NCBI RefSeq assembly: GCF_012034205.1 | Contig: NZ_JAATEM010000025.1 | Coordinates: forward strand, 60,426 to 124,425 | Length of the DNA stretch: 64,000 nucleotides | Direction: 5' to 3' | Source: Streptomyces composti | GTDB lineage: Bacteria > Actinomycetota > Actinomycetes > Streptomycetales > Streptomycetaceae | Shown: positions 36,025 to 44,004 of the stretch, piece after piece | How the letters are laid out: each line of letters opens with the position of its first letter | Numbering within the stretch: position 1 is the stretch's first letter | Program-made: the position numbers and the translations under genes | The notes under the pieces: generated by a model | What the model saw: only the letters and a program-made list of their open reading frames with translations | Database searches by the model: none | What the model was told of the DNA's origin: nothing

Positions 36025-36987
36025 TCAGGCGGCCTCCGTGCCCCTGAACGTGCGCCGGTAGGCCTGCGGAGTGGTCCCCACGGCGCGCACGAAGTGGTGG
36101 CGCAGCGCCGCCGCGTTGCCGAAGCCGGTGCGGCCCGCGATCGTGTCCACCGTCTCGTCGGTCTGCTCGAGCAACTGCTGGGCGAGCAGCACCCGCTGGC
36201 GCAGGATCCAGCGGTAGGGCGTGGTGCCGGTCTCCTGCTGGAAGCGCCGGGCGAAGGTGCGCGGCGACATGTGGGCGCGGGCGGCGAGCTGCTCGACGGT
36301 GACCTCCTGGTCGAGATTGCGCTCCATCCACACCAGCACCTCGGCCACCGTGTCCCCGCGGTGCTGCGGCAGCGGGCGCTCGATGTACTGGGCCTGGCCG
36401 CCGTCGCGGTGCGGAGGCACCACCATGCGCCGGGCGATCTTGTTGGCCACCTCCGGGCCCTCCTCCTTGCGCACCAGGTGCAGGCAGGCGTCGATCCCGG
36501 CGGCGGTGCCCGCGGAGGTGATCACCGGGTCCTCGTCCACGTAGAGCACGTCCGGCTCCACCGTCAGATGCGGATACTGCCTGCTCAGCGTCTCGGCGTG
36601 GCGCCAGTGCACGGTGCAGCGGCGGCCCTCGAGCAGCCCGGCCGCGGCGAGCACGAAGACCCCGGAGCAGACGCTGAGCACCCGGGCACCCCGGTCCACC
36701 GCCCGGCGCAGGGCCTCGAGCAGTTCCGGCGGGAAGGGGCGGCTCTCGAAGCCGGACCCGGCGGGCACGGCGACCAGGTCGGCCTCCTCGAGCCGATCCA
36801 GACCGTGCTCCACCTGGAGGGTGAGGCCCGAGTTGCAGCGCAGCACGGGGCCCTCCGCCGAGGCCACGGCGAAGTCGTACACCGGCAGTCCCTCGTCGCT
36901 GCGGTCGATGCCGAAGACCTCGCAGACGACACCGAGTTCGAAGGGGTTCACGCCGTTCAGCAGGACGGCCGCCACGTTGCGGAGCAT
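36025..36987 (-). CDS. nrdS: AraC/GlxA-family regulator (NrdS)
   Basis: A 320-residue regulator. The N-terminal DJ-1/PfpI-like domain (AAVLLNGVNPFELGVVCEVFG; the nucleophile-elbow region reads SVCSGVFVLAAAG near residue 103) is followed by a C-terminal AraC double helix-turn-helix (VEQLAARAHMSPRTFARRFQQETGTTPYRW; VDTIAGRTGFGNAAALRHHFVRAVGTTPQAYR). In Streptomyces an AraC-like gene named nrdS is the third gene of the class Ia nrdABS operon, and this gene lies downstream of nrdB on the same strand. The gap to nrdB is 443 nt. A start at 37008, seven codons up, is also possible. Confidence 0.75.
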   Translation of the reverse strand: MLRNVAAVLLNGVNPFELGVVCEVFGIDRSDEGLPVYDFAVASAEGPVLRCNSGLTLQVEHGLDRLEEADLVAVPAGSGFESRPFPPELLEALRRAVDRGARVLSVCSGVFVLAAAGLLEGRRCTVHWRHAETLSRQYPHLTVEPDVLYVDEDPVITSAGTAAGIDACLHLVRKEEGPEVANKIARRMVVPPHRDGGQAQYIERPLPQHRGDTVAEVLVWMERNLDQEVTVEQLAARAHMSPRTFARRFQQETGTTPYRWILRQRVLLAQQLLEQTDETVDTIAGRTGFGNAAALRHHFVRAVGTTPQAYRRTFRGTEAA

Positions 36988-37080
36988 GCGCCCAGTGTGC
37001 CGCGTCATTGGCAGTAAATCGAGGGTGTGCGACAGTCCTGCCACTGTTTGTAAGGAGTGTCCGGCGCAACAGTGGTGTTC

Positions 37081-37329
37081 ATGGATACCGCACACGTGGA
37101 AGCGCTGATCGGAATGCTCGTCGTTCTCGCCCTGTTCGCCCTGATGGTCCTCCCCGCCGCGATCGGCATCGCGCACGAGCGGAGGATCGACCGTCAGCTC
37201 CGCCGGGCCGGGACCGCCAGGGACACGACACGGGACACGTCCCGTGCCCCCGCCGGCCGCACGCCGGCCTCCGCCGGCCACCCGTCGCGCCGCGGTGCCA
37301 CCTCGCAGCACACCGCACGAGCGGCGTGA
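37081..37329 (+). CDS. Small single-helix membrane protein (82 aa), tentative
   Basis: An open frame on the plus strand in the gap between nrdB and the nrdS-like gene. MDTAHVEALIGMLVVLALFALMVLP-AAIGIAHERR forms one membrane helix followed by basic residues; the tail is Thr/Arg/Ala-rich and disordered. GC3 is high and the hydrophobic segment is convincing, but no good ribosome binding site precedes the ATG. It is divergent from nrdS. It would be a type I or II anchored peptide of unknown role. Confidence 0.5.
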   Translation: MDTAHVEALIGMLVVLALFALMVLPAAIGIAHERRIDRQLRRAGTARDTTRDTSRAPAGRTPASAGHPSRRGATSQHTARAA

Positions 37330-37430
37330 GGCGAGGTGGCACCCGAGCGGACCCCGGCCGGACCGCGCCCGGAGACCGGGACCGCCTCAGCGGAGACCGG
37401 GACCGCTCTCCCAAAGACCCGGAAGGACGG

Positions 37431-38459
37431 CTAGAAGTCCTCGTCCAGGTCGACCGTGCCCTCCACGGCGACCTGGTACGCGGACGGGCGCCGCTCGAAG
37501 AAGTTGGTCAGCTCCTGCACCCCCTGCAGCTCCATGAAGGAGAACGGGTTCTCCGAGCCGTAGACGGGGGCGAAGCCCAGCCGGGTCAGCCGCTGGTCGG
37601 CGACGCACTCCAGGTACTGCCGCATCGACTCGGTGTTCATCCCCGGCAGCCCGTCGCCGCACAGGTCACGGGCGAACTGCAGCTCCGCCTCGACCGCTTC
37701 GCGCAGCATGTCGGTCACCTGCCGGCCCAGCTCCTCGTCGAACAGCTCCGGCTCCTCCTTGCGCACGGTGTCGACCACGTCGAAGGCGAACGACATGTGC
37801 ATCGTCTCGTCGCGGAACACCCAGTTGGTGCCGGTCGCCAGCCCGTGCAGCAGGCCCCGGCTGCGGAACCAGTACACGTAGGCGAAGGCCCCGTAGAAGA
37901 ACAGGCCCTCGATGCAGGCGGCGAAACAGATCAGATTGAGCAGGAAGCGGCGGCGGTCCGCCCGGGTGCGCAGCCGGTCGATCTCCTCCACGGAGTCCAT
38001 CCACTTGAAGCAGAACTCGGCCTTCTCCCGGATCGACGGGATGTTCTCCACGGCCGCGAAGGCGGCGGCCCGGTCGTCGGGGTCGGGCAGATAGGTGTCG
38101 AGCAGCGTCAGATAGAACTGGACGTGGACGGCCTCCTCGAACAGCTGACGGCTCAGATACAGCCGCGCCTCGGGCGAGTTGATGTGCTTGTACAGCGTCA
38201 GCACCAGGTTGTTCGCCACGATCGAGTCGCCGGTGGCGAAGAACGCCACCAGCCTGCCGATCAGATGCTGCTCGGCAGGGCTGAGCCTGGCGAGGTCGGC
38301 CACGTCGGAGTGGAGGTCGACCTCCTCCACGGTCCAGGTGTTCTTGATGGCGTCCCGGTAGCGCTCGTAGAAGTCGGGGTACCGCATCGGCCGCAGCGTC
38401 AGTTCGAAGCCGGGGTCGAGCAGGTTCTGGGGACGGGTGGTGCTGGTGGTCACTGGCAT
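37431..38459 (-). CDS. nrdB: Class Ia ribonucleotide reductase, small subunit
   Basis: A 342-residue R2 protein holding the dinuclear iron site and tyrosyl radical. Iron ligands are visible in QLFEEAVHVQFY near residue 105 (EExxH), AACIEGLFFYG near 170 and RDETMHMSFAF near 205 (EExxH-type). The C-terminus DLDEDF is the acidic tail that docks into R1. The start ATG (38459) overlaps the nrdA stop by 10 nt, so translation is coupled. The whole operon is under the cobalamin riboswitch. Confidence 0.93.
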   Translation of the reverse strand: MPVTTSTTRPQNLLDPGFELTLRPMRYPDFYERYRDAIKNTWTVEEVDLHSDVADLARLSPAEQHLIGRLVAFFATGDSIVANNLVLTLYKHINSPEARLYLSRQLFEEAVHVQFYLTLLDTYLPDPDDRAAAFAAVENIPSIREKAEFCFKWMDSVEEIDRLRTRADRRRFLLNLICFAACIEGLFFYGAFAYVYWFRSRGLLHGLATGTNWVFRDETMHMSFAFDVVDTVRKEEPELFDEELGRQVTDMLREAVEAELQFARDLCGDGLPGMNTESMRQYLECVADQRLTRLGFAPVYGSENPFSFMELQGVQELTNFFERRPSAYQVAVEGTVDLDEDF

Positions 38460-40822
38460 GCCTCGCAGGACTCGGGGTTCTCCAGGGAGCAGGCGACCGC
38501 CCCGGGATCGGCGGTGGTCTGCGCGGGGACGGTGGGCTGCTGGGCCCGGGCCGCGCGGGCGATCCGGGTCGCCGGGCGCGAACGCAGGTAGTACGTCGTC
38601 TTCAGGCCCGACTTCCAGGCGTACGCGTACATCGAGGAGAGCTTGCCGATGGTCGGCGTCTCCATGAACAGGTTCAGGGACTGGGACTGGTCCAGGAACG
38701 GCGTGCGGGCGGCGGCCATGTCGATCAGGCCGCGCTGCGGGATCTCCCAGGCCGTGCGGTACAGGCGCCGCACGTCCTCGGGGATCCATGCCAGGTCCTG
38801 CACCGAGCCGTTCGCCTCGCGCAGCGCCTCCCGGGTGCGCGCGTCCCACACCCCGAGCCGCTTCAGGTCCTCCACCAGATACGAGTTGACCTGGAGGAAC
38901 TCACCCGAGAGCGTCTCGCGCTTGAACAGGTTGGACACCTGTGGCTCGACGCACTCGTAGACGCCCGCGATGGAGGCGATGGTGGCGGTCGGCGCGATCG
39001 CGAGCAGCAGCGAGTTGCGCAGCCCGGTGGACGCGATCCGCTCCCGCAGCGCCGCCCAGCGCTCCGGCCAGGCGAACTCGACGTCGTAGTGATCGGGATG
39101 CAGCACGCCCCGGGCCGTGCGGGTCTTCTCCCAGGCGGGCAGCGGCCCCTTGCGCTCGGCCAGGTCGGCGGAGGCCTCGTAGGCGGCGAGCATGATCCGC
39201 TCGGCGATCCTGGTGGAGAGCGCCCTGGCCTCGGGGGAGTCGAAGGGCAGCCGCAGCTTGAAGAAGACGTCCTGCAGCCCCATCGCGCCCAGGCCCACCG
39301 GCCGCCACCTGGCGTTGGACCGGCCCGCCTGCTCGGTCGGGTAGAAGTTGATGTCGACGACCCGGTCGAGGAAGGTCACGGCCGTGCGCACGGTCTCGTC
39401 GAGCCGCTCCCAGTCGATGTCCCCGGTCGCCGGATCGGCGAACGCGCCGAGGTTGACCGACCCCAGGTTGCACACCGCCGTCTCGCCGTCGCTGGTGACC
39501 TCCAGGATCTCGGTGCAGAGGTTGGAGGAGTGGATCACCTGGCCGGGCTCGGCGGTCTGGTTGGCGGTGCGGTTGGCGGCGTCCTTGAAGGTCATCCAGC
39601 CGTTGCCGGTCTGCGCGAGGGTGCGCATCATCCGCCCGTACAGCTCCCGCGCGGGCAGGGTCTTCCTCGCCAGGCCCGCCGCCTCCGCTCTGCGGTAGGC
39701 CGCGTCGAACTCCTCCCCCCACAGGTCGACCAGTTCGGGCACGTCCGAGGGCGAGAACAGCGACCACTGCTCGTCGGCGGCGACCCGCCGCATGAACTCG
39801 TCCGGCACCCAGTGCGCCAGGTTCAGGTTGTGCGTGCGCCGGGCGTCCTCACCCGTGTTGTCGCGCAGCTCGAGGAACTCCTCGATGTCCGAGTGCCAGG
39901 TCTCCAGGTACACCGCCGCGGCGCCCTTGCGCCGGCCGCCCTGGTTGACCGCGGCCACCGAGGCGTCCAGCGTCTTCAGGAACGGCACGATGCCGTTGGA
40001 GTGCCCGTTGGTGCCGCGGATCAGCGAACCCCGGGAGCGGATGCGGGAGTACGACAGGCCGATGCCGCCGGCGTGCTTCGACAGGCGGGCCACCTGGTGG
40101 TAGCGGTCGTAGATGGAATCCAGCTCGTCCCTGGGGGAGTCCAGCAGATAGCAGGAGGACATCTGCGGGTGGCGGGTGCCGGAGTTGAACAGCGTGGGGG
40201 AGGAGGGCAGATAGTCGAGACGGCTCATCAGCCGGTACAGCGCCGCGACCTCCTCGAGGGCGCGGACGGTGTCGTTCTCGGCGAGACCGGCTGCCACCCG
40301 CAGCAGGAAGTGCTGGGGCGTCTCGATCACCTTGCGGGTGATCGGGTGCCGCAGCAGATAGCGGCTGTGCAGGGTGCGCAGGCCGAAGTAGCCGAAGCGG
40401 TCGTCCGCGCCGGTGTCGATCAGCGCGTCCAGGCGCTCGGCGTGCCGCCGGACGAAGGCCGCGGTCCGGTCGGCGATCAGGCCCTCGCGGTGACCGGTCG
40501 CGACCGAGGTGGTGAACGAGGTGACGCCCTGGGAGGCGGCCTCGGCACGGATGCCGATGGTCAGCAGCCGGGCGGCGAGCCGGGAGTAGGCGGGGTCCTC
40601 GGAGATCAGCCCGGCCGCCGCCTCGGTGGCCAGCTCCCGCAGCTCCGCCTCGTCGGCGCGGGCGGAGCGGCCGCGCAGCGCGGCCGCGGCCACCCGGCCG
40701 GGGTCGGCGTCGGGCAGGTCGGCGGTCAGCTCGGTCAGGGTCCGCAGCAGCGCGGCACCGGGACCGTCGCCCGCCTCGGTCACGTCGATCGCTGAAGCCG
40801 GATCGGCTGGCGCGATGGTCAC
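38450..40822 (-). CDS. nrdA: Class Ia ribonucleotide reductase, large subunit
   Basis: A 790-residue R1 protein reducing ribonucleoside diphosphates. The active-site cysteines are seen in QMSSCYLLDSP near residue 223 and in HSSNLCTEI and AVCNLGSVNLG near 430-450. The radical-transfer tyrosines lie in SMYAYAWKSGLKTTYYLRSR near 735-750. The C-terminal CEACQ is the thioredoxin-accessible pair. The start GTG at 40822 follows GAGGGAGA. In Streptomyces this enzyme is the alternative to the B12-dependent class II NrdJ; the leader carries a cobalamin riboswitch, so it is shut off when B12 is plentiful. Confidence 0.95.
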   Translation of the reverse strand: MTIAPADPASAIDVTEAGDGPGAALLRTLTELTADLPDADPGRVAAAALRGRSARADEAELRELATEAAAGLISEDPAYSRLAARLLTIGIRAEAASQGVTSFTTSVATGHREGLIADRTAAFVRRHAERLDALIDTGADDRFGYFGLRTLHSRYLLRHPITRKVIETPQHFLLRVAAGLAENDTVRALEEVAALYRLMSRLDYLPSSPTLFNSGTRHPQMSSCYLLDSPRDELDSIYDRYHQVARLSKHAGGIGLSYSRIRSRGSLIRGTNGHSNGIVPFLKTLDASVAAVNQGGRRKGAAAVYLETWHSDIEEFLELRDNTGEDARRTHNLNLAHWVPDEFMRRVAADEQWSLFSPSDVPELVDLWGEEFDAAYRRAEAAGLARKTLPARELYGRMMRTLAQTGNGWMTFKDAANRTANQTAEPGQVIHSSNLCTEILEVTSDGETAVCNLGSVNLGAFADPATGDIDWERLDETVRTAVTFLDRVVDINFYPTEQAGRSNARWRPVGLGAMGLQDVFFKLRLPFDSPEARALSTRIAERIMLAAYEASADLAERKGPLPAWEKTRTARGVLHPDHYDVEFAWPERWAALRERIASTGLRNSLLLAIAPTATIASIAGVYECVEPQVSNLFKRETLSGEFLQVNSYLVEDLKRLGVWDARTREALREANGSVQDLAWIPEDVRRLYRTAWEIPQRGLIDMAAARTPFLDQSQSLNLFMETPTIGKLSSMYAYAWKSGLKTTYYLRSRPATRIARAARAQQPTVPAQTTADPGAVACSLENPESCEACQ

Positions 40823-40934
40823 GTGGGGTCTCCCTCGCTCGGCACAGGGGCCTCGGCGAGGGCAGGAGGCAGCTCACGAGCGCACGCGGCGCCGCGTCCA
40901 CCGGCCCATTCCGCGAGGCCCGGACGTCAGGGCA

Positions 40935-40952
40935 CCCGGCCGGACGGCCGGG
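40935..40952 (-). terminator. Hairpin downstream of the riboswitch aptamer
   Basis: A perfect 8-bp stem CCCGGCCG (40935-40942) and CGGCCGGG (40945-40952) between the aptamer and nrdA. It is a candidate for the terminator or expression platform of the riboswitch; the two-base loop implies the stem would open slightly. Confidence 0.5.
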
Positions 40953-40954
40953 CG

Positions 40955-41065
40955 CACTGTCGGCAGGTCCTCGGACTTGGCTCGTGGACGCGCACGGGAT
41001 GCGGGCACGCACGAGTACACCGTTGCGGGACAGTTCCGGATTCGCACCGGATTCCCCTGCGGCGA
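40955..41065 (-). ncRNA. Cobalamin (B12) riboswitch in nrdA leader
   Basis: Read on the minus strand, 41056-41021 contains GGGAATCCGGTGCGAATCC and then GGAACTGTCCCGCAACGG, the core of the adenosylcobalamin aptamer. It is followed, toward nrdA, by the B12 box AGCCAAGTCCGAGGACCTGC (positions 40982-40963). Both match consensus. The nrdABS B12 riboswitch is established in S. coelicolor: B12 represses the class Ia operon when the class II enzyme can work. Exact ends are approximate. Confidence 0.93.
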
Positions 41066-41076
41066 CAGCGAGCATG

Positions 41077-41092
41077 AGCATACATCTTGTGC
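41077..41092 (-). promoter_or_regulatory. NrdR-box-like site, proximal
   Basis: GCACAAGATGTATGCT on the minus strand, resembling the NrdR box acaCwAtATaTwGtgt. It lies 31 bp from a second such site (41108-41123), about three helical turns, as in known NrdR box pairs. TATGCT within it could be the -10. Confidence 0.6.
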
Positions 41093-41107
41093 CGGGTGCT
41101 GCGAGCA

Positions 41108-41123
41108 CCCCCATATGTTGTGC
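41108..41123 (-). promoter_or_regulatory. NrdR-box-like site, distal
   Basis: GCACAACATATGGGGG on the minus strand, the second half of the pair. Between the two is a 7-3-7 inverted repeat GGGTGCT-GCG-AGCACCC (41094-41110). The site ends 11 bp from the stop of the GNAT gene. Confidence 0.55.
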
Positions 41124-41133
41124 CGCGCTGCTG

Positions 41134-41637
41134 TCAGAGTGTCAGTTCATAGGTGAGCAGCGTGAGGTCGTACAGGTGCGGGAGCGGGTTCCAGTCCCGC
41201 TCGGGGGTGCGGACGAAGCCGAGCCGTTCGTAGATGCGGTGCGCCGTGCGCATCGACGCCTGCGTGGACAGCACGATCCGCTCCCGCCCGAGCGCCCGCG
41301 CCCGCTCCGCACAGGCGCGCACCAGCGCCTCCCCGGCACCCCGCCCGCGGCCGGCCCGGTCCACCGCGAGCATCCGTATCTCGGCCTCGCCCGGCCCGGC
41401 GATGTCCGCCATCGGCCCTGCCTCCGGCACGAAGGTCACCCCGCCCAGCAGCCGCCCCCGCTCCTCGGCGACGAGCACCTCGGCGGCGGCCGCCCGCTTC
41501 GCCACGTCCCGCAGCTCGCCCAGGTAGGGGTCGCTCTCCCCGAAGTCCAGCAGCCCGTCGTCGAGATAGGCCCGGGCGGTGATCTCCCCCAGCTCCTCGT
41601 ACTCCTCGGTCTGCACCGGCCTGATGACGATGTCCAT
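41134..41637 (-). CDS. GNAT-family N-acetyltransferase
   Basis: A 167-residue GNAT protein. Acetyl-CoA binding motif A reads EIRMLAVDRAGRGRGAGEALV near residue 85-105 (RGRGAG for the Q/RxxGxG/A loop), and motif B includes ASMRTAHRIYERLGFVRTPERDW near 130. A substrate cannot be assigned. ATG 41637 (MDIVIRPVQTEEYEEL) is the family-like start. It lies upstream of nrdA on the same strand, but the nrd promoter lies between them. Confidence 0.85.
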   Translation of the reverse strand: MDIVIRPVQTEEYEELGEITARAYLDDGLLDFGESDPYLGELRDVAKRAAAAEVLVAEERGRLLGGVTFVPEAGPMADIAGPGEAEIRMLAVDRAGRGRGAGEALVRACAERARALGRERIVLSTQASMRTAHRIYERLGFVRTPERDWNPLPHLYDLTLLTYELTL

Positions 41638-41647
41638 GGGCCGAGTC

Positions 41648-41745
41648 TGCCGCACGGGTACGACAACGGGCCTGCCACGCACGGTACGGCGACGGGTCCG
41701 CCGCACGGGTGCGACGAGGGGTCTGCCGCACGCGGGTACGACGAC
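41648..41745. repeat. Imperfect about 26-bp tandem repeat upstream of GNAT gene
   Basis: About four degenerate units built on CTGCCGCACGGGTACGACGA occupy the gap between the GNAT start and the symporter terminator. No gene is seen here. Confidence 0.6.
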
Positions 41746-41777
41746 GGGCCGCCGGATCACTCCGGCGGCCCGTCGTC
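41740..41777. terminator. Terminator of the symporter operon
   Basis: A perfect 17-bp stem (41740-41756 with 41761-41777) closing a 4-nt TCAC loop, 44 nt beyond the symporter stop on the minus strand. It is the longest perfect hairpin noticed in the window. Confidence 0.8.
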
Positions 41778-41820
41778 CGGCCCGCGACGGCGCGGGAACC
41801 ACGCCTGGTGGGTCGGCGCG

Positions 41821-43449
41821 TCAGTGCTTGGAGGCCGCGGTGGCCGGCGGCAGCTCCACCTGCACGCCGGGGTCGCCCGCGTCCGCCGTGTAGTCCGACG
41901 GCTGGGTCTCGTCCCGGCCCTCGGGCGCCTTCACCGCGCGGAGCACGAAGGTCAGCGCCACCGTGACCAGCACGTTGATCACGAAGGCGGTGAGACCGAT
42001 GTACCCGATCTCGCCGATGCCCGGGATCTCGTCCGCGGACCCGCCGAAGTGCTTCTGGGTCGGCGAGGACACCCCGTACGCGGCGGCCGTGCCGTAGATC
42101 ATGCCGACCGCCCAGCCGGCGAGCAGCGCCCACCGGTGGAACCAGCGGGTGAACAGGCCGCCCACCAGCGCCGGGAAGGTCTGCAGGATCCAGATGCCGC
42201 CGAGCAGCTGGAAGTTGATCGCCACCGTCTTGTCCATGGTCAGGACGAAGACCAGCGCACCCACCTTCACCAGCAGCGAGACCAGCTTGGACACCCGCGT
42301 CTCGTCCTTGGGCGTGGCGTCGGGCTTGATGAAGTCCTTGTAGATGTTGCGGGTGAACAGGTTGGCCGCCGCGATCGACATGATCGCCGCCGGCACCAGC
42401 GCGCCGATGCCGATGGCCGCGAAGGCCACGCCCGCGAACCAGTCGGGGAACATGTTCTCGAACAGCTGCGGGATCGCCAGCTGGCCGTTCTGCACCTTCA
42501 CCCCGGCCGCGATCGCCATGAAGCCGAGCAGCGCCAGCAGACCCAGCATCAGCGAGTACAGCGGCAGGATCGTGGTGTTGCGGCGGATCACCTCACGGCT
42601 GCGCGAGGACAGCGTCGCGGTGATCGAGTGCGGGTACATGAACAGCGCGAGCGCCGAGCCGAACGCCAGCGTGGCGTAGGTCCACTGGCCCGCGTCGCCC
42701 GGCACCAGCGCACCGCGCGGCTGGCCGGTGGCCGGGTTGGTCTCGCTGAACGCCTTGCTCGCGCTGGCGAAGATGTCGTCGAACCCGCCGAGCTTGATCG
42801 GGATGTAGATGATCGCCACCGCGATCACCACGTAGATCAGCGTGTCCTTGACGAACGCGATCAGCGCGGGCGCCCGCAGACCGGACGAGTAGGTGTACGC
42901 GGCCAGCACACCGAAGGCGATCAGCAGCGGCAGGTCCTTGATGAACCAGTTGGTGTGCTCCCCGCCGCCGACGCCCATCACGTCGAGCACGGCCTGGATG
43001 CCGACCAGCTGCAGCGCGATGTACGGCATCGTCGCCAGGATGCCGGTGAGCGCCACCGCGAGCGACAGCCCCTTCGAGCCGAAGCGGCCGCGCACGAAGT
43101 CGGAGGTGGTCACATAGCCGTGCTTGTGCGACACCGACCACAGGCGCGGCAGGAAGGTGAAGATCAGCGGATACACCAGGATCGTGTACGGCACCGCGAA
43201 GAAGCCCGCCGCGCCGGCCGTGTAGATCGCCGCCGGGACCGCCACGAAGGTGTACGCGGTGTACAGGTCACCACCCAGCAGGAACCAGGTCACCCAGGTG
43301 CCGAACGACCGACCGCCCAGGCCCCATTCGTCCAGGGTGTGCTCGTTCGCCGCCTTGCGCCAGCGCGCGGCCAGGAAGCCCATGACCGTGACCAGCACGA
43401 AGAAGAAGATGAAGACGGCGAGCGCTACGACGTTGACGTCCTCGTTCAC
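41821..43449 (-). CDS. Sodium:solute symporter, monocarboxylate (MctP-like) type
   Basis: A 542-residue SSS-family permease with 13 predicted helices. It has the family features LGGRSFGTWVTWFLLGGDLYTAYTFVA in helix 2 and GALVPAAIMSIAAANLFTRNIYKDF in helix 9. Members with this pattern, paired with a small DUF3311 protein, are monocarboxylate (acetate, pyruvate, lactate) importers of the MctP/MctC kind; the substrate is inferred. The C-terminus is polar and acidic. ATG 43449 overlaps the stop of the DUF3311 gene (ATGA). Confidence 0.85.
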   Translation of the reverse strand: MNEDVNVVALAVFIFFFVLVTVMGFLAARWRKAANEHTLDEWGLGGRSFGTWVTWFLLGGDLYTAYTFVAVPAAIYTAGAAGFFAVPYTILVYPLIFTFLPRLWSVSHKHGYVTTSDFVRGRFGSKGLSLAVALTGILATMPYIALQLVGIQAVLDVMGVGGGEHTNWFIKDLPLLIAFGVLAAYTYSSGLRAPALIAFVKDTLIYVVIAVAIIYIPIKLGGFDDIFASASKAFSETNPATGQPRGALVPGDAGQWTYATLAFGSALALFMYPHSITATLSSRSREVIRRNTTILPLYSLMLGLLALLGFMAIAAGVKVQNGQLAIPQLFENMFPDWFAGVAFAAIGIGALVPAAIMSIAAANLFTRNIYKDFIKPDATPKDETRVSKLVSLLVKVGALVFVLTMDKTVAINFQLLGGIWILQTFPALVGGLFTRWFHRWALLAGWAVGMIYGTAAAYGVSSPTQKHFGGSADEIPGIGEIGYIGLTAFVINVLVTVALTFVLRAVKAPEGRDETQPSDYTADAGDPGVQVELPPATAASKH

Positions 43450-43712
43450 TGCTCCGCACCGCCCTTCGAGGCCTTGCGGGCACGCTGGTCACGCTGCCAG
43501 AGCTTGTACGCGATCATCGTCAGCGCGGTCGAGATCAGCACCCACAGCATCTGGTACCAGTAGAAGAACGGGATGCCGATCAGCACCGGGTCGGTCTTGG
43601 CGTACGAGCCGACCCACAGCATGGCGACGAACGGTGCGACGAGGCAGAGACCGATGACGACGCGCACGGGCGTCACCACCGGTTCCCTGCCGGTGTCTGG
43701 GGCTTGCGACAT
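43446..43712 (-). CDS. DUF3311 small membrane protein, symporter partner
   Basis: An 88-residue protein with two membrane helices (VRVVIGLCLVAPFVAMLW; FFYWYQMLWVLISTALTMIAY) and a basic tail KLWQRDQRARKASKGG. It is the usual small subunit-like neighbour of MctP-type symporters. ATG 43712 is chosen because AGGAG lies seven nt upstream; an earlier in-frame start at 43733 is less likely. It is translationally coupled to the symporter. Confidence 0.8.
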   Translation of the reverse strand: MSQAPDTGREPVVTPVRVVIGLCLVAPFVAMLWVGSYAKTDPVLIGIPFFYWYQMLWVLISTALTMIAYKLWQRDQRARKASKGGAEQ

Positions 43713-43894
43713 CTGCGGCTCCTGTCCCCTCACGGATCACCGGCTGGCAATGCGCAGGAAATCTAGGTCAGGCGCACCAGGTCAGGAACCCCGTGTCCGC
43801 TCAGCGGTATGCGAGCGCTGCTCAACCGCAAAACAACAGCAACGAAATCTCTGTCAACCGTCCGATTCGCCGGGAACGCGGGGTGCGACACGGG

Positions 43895-43966
43895 CCCCGG
43901 CAGCGGTCGCGACGGACGCCCCGGCAGCGGTCGCGACGGACGCCCCGGCAGCGGTCTCGACGGACG
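43895..43966. repeat. 24-bp tandem repeat downstream of dasR
   Basis: Three units of 24 bp beginning CCCCGGCAGCGGTCGCGA (43895-43918, 43919-43942, 43943-43966; the third has one change), followed by a decayed fourth. They end about 40 bp from the dasR stop. The rest of 43713-44004 holds no gene. Confidence 0.85.
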
Positions 43967-44004
43967 CCCCGGCAGGCGGTCCCGGCAGGCGCCCCGTCCG
44001 GCGC

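Noticed and set aside
37365..37425. Direct repeat GGAGACCGGGACCGC after nrdB
   Set aside because: Two copies only, probably decayed terminator-like sequence; no support for function.
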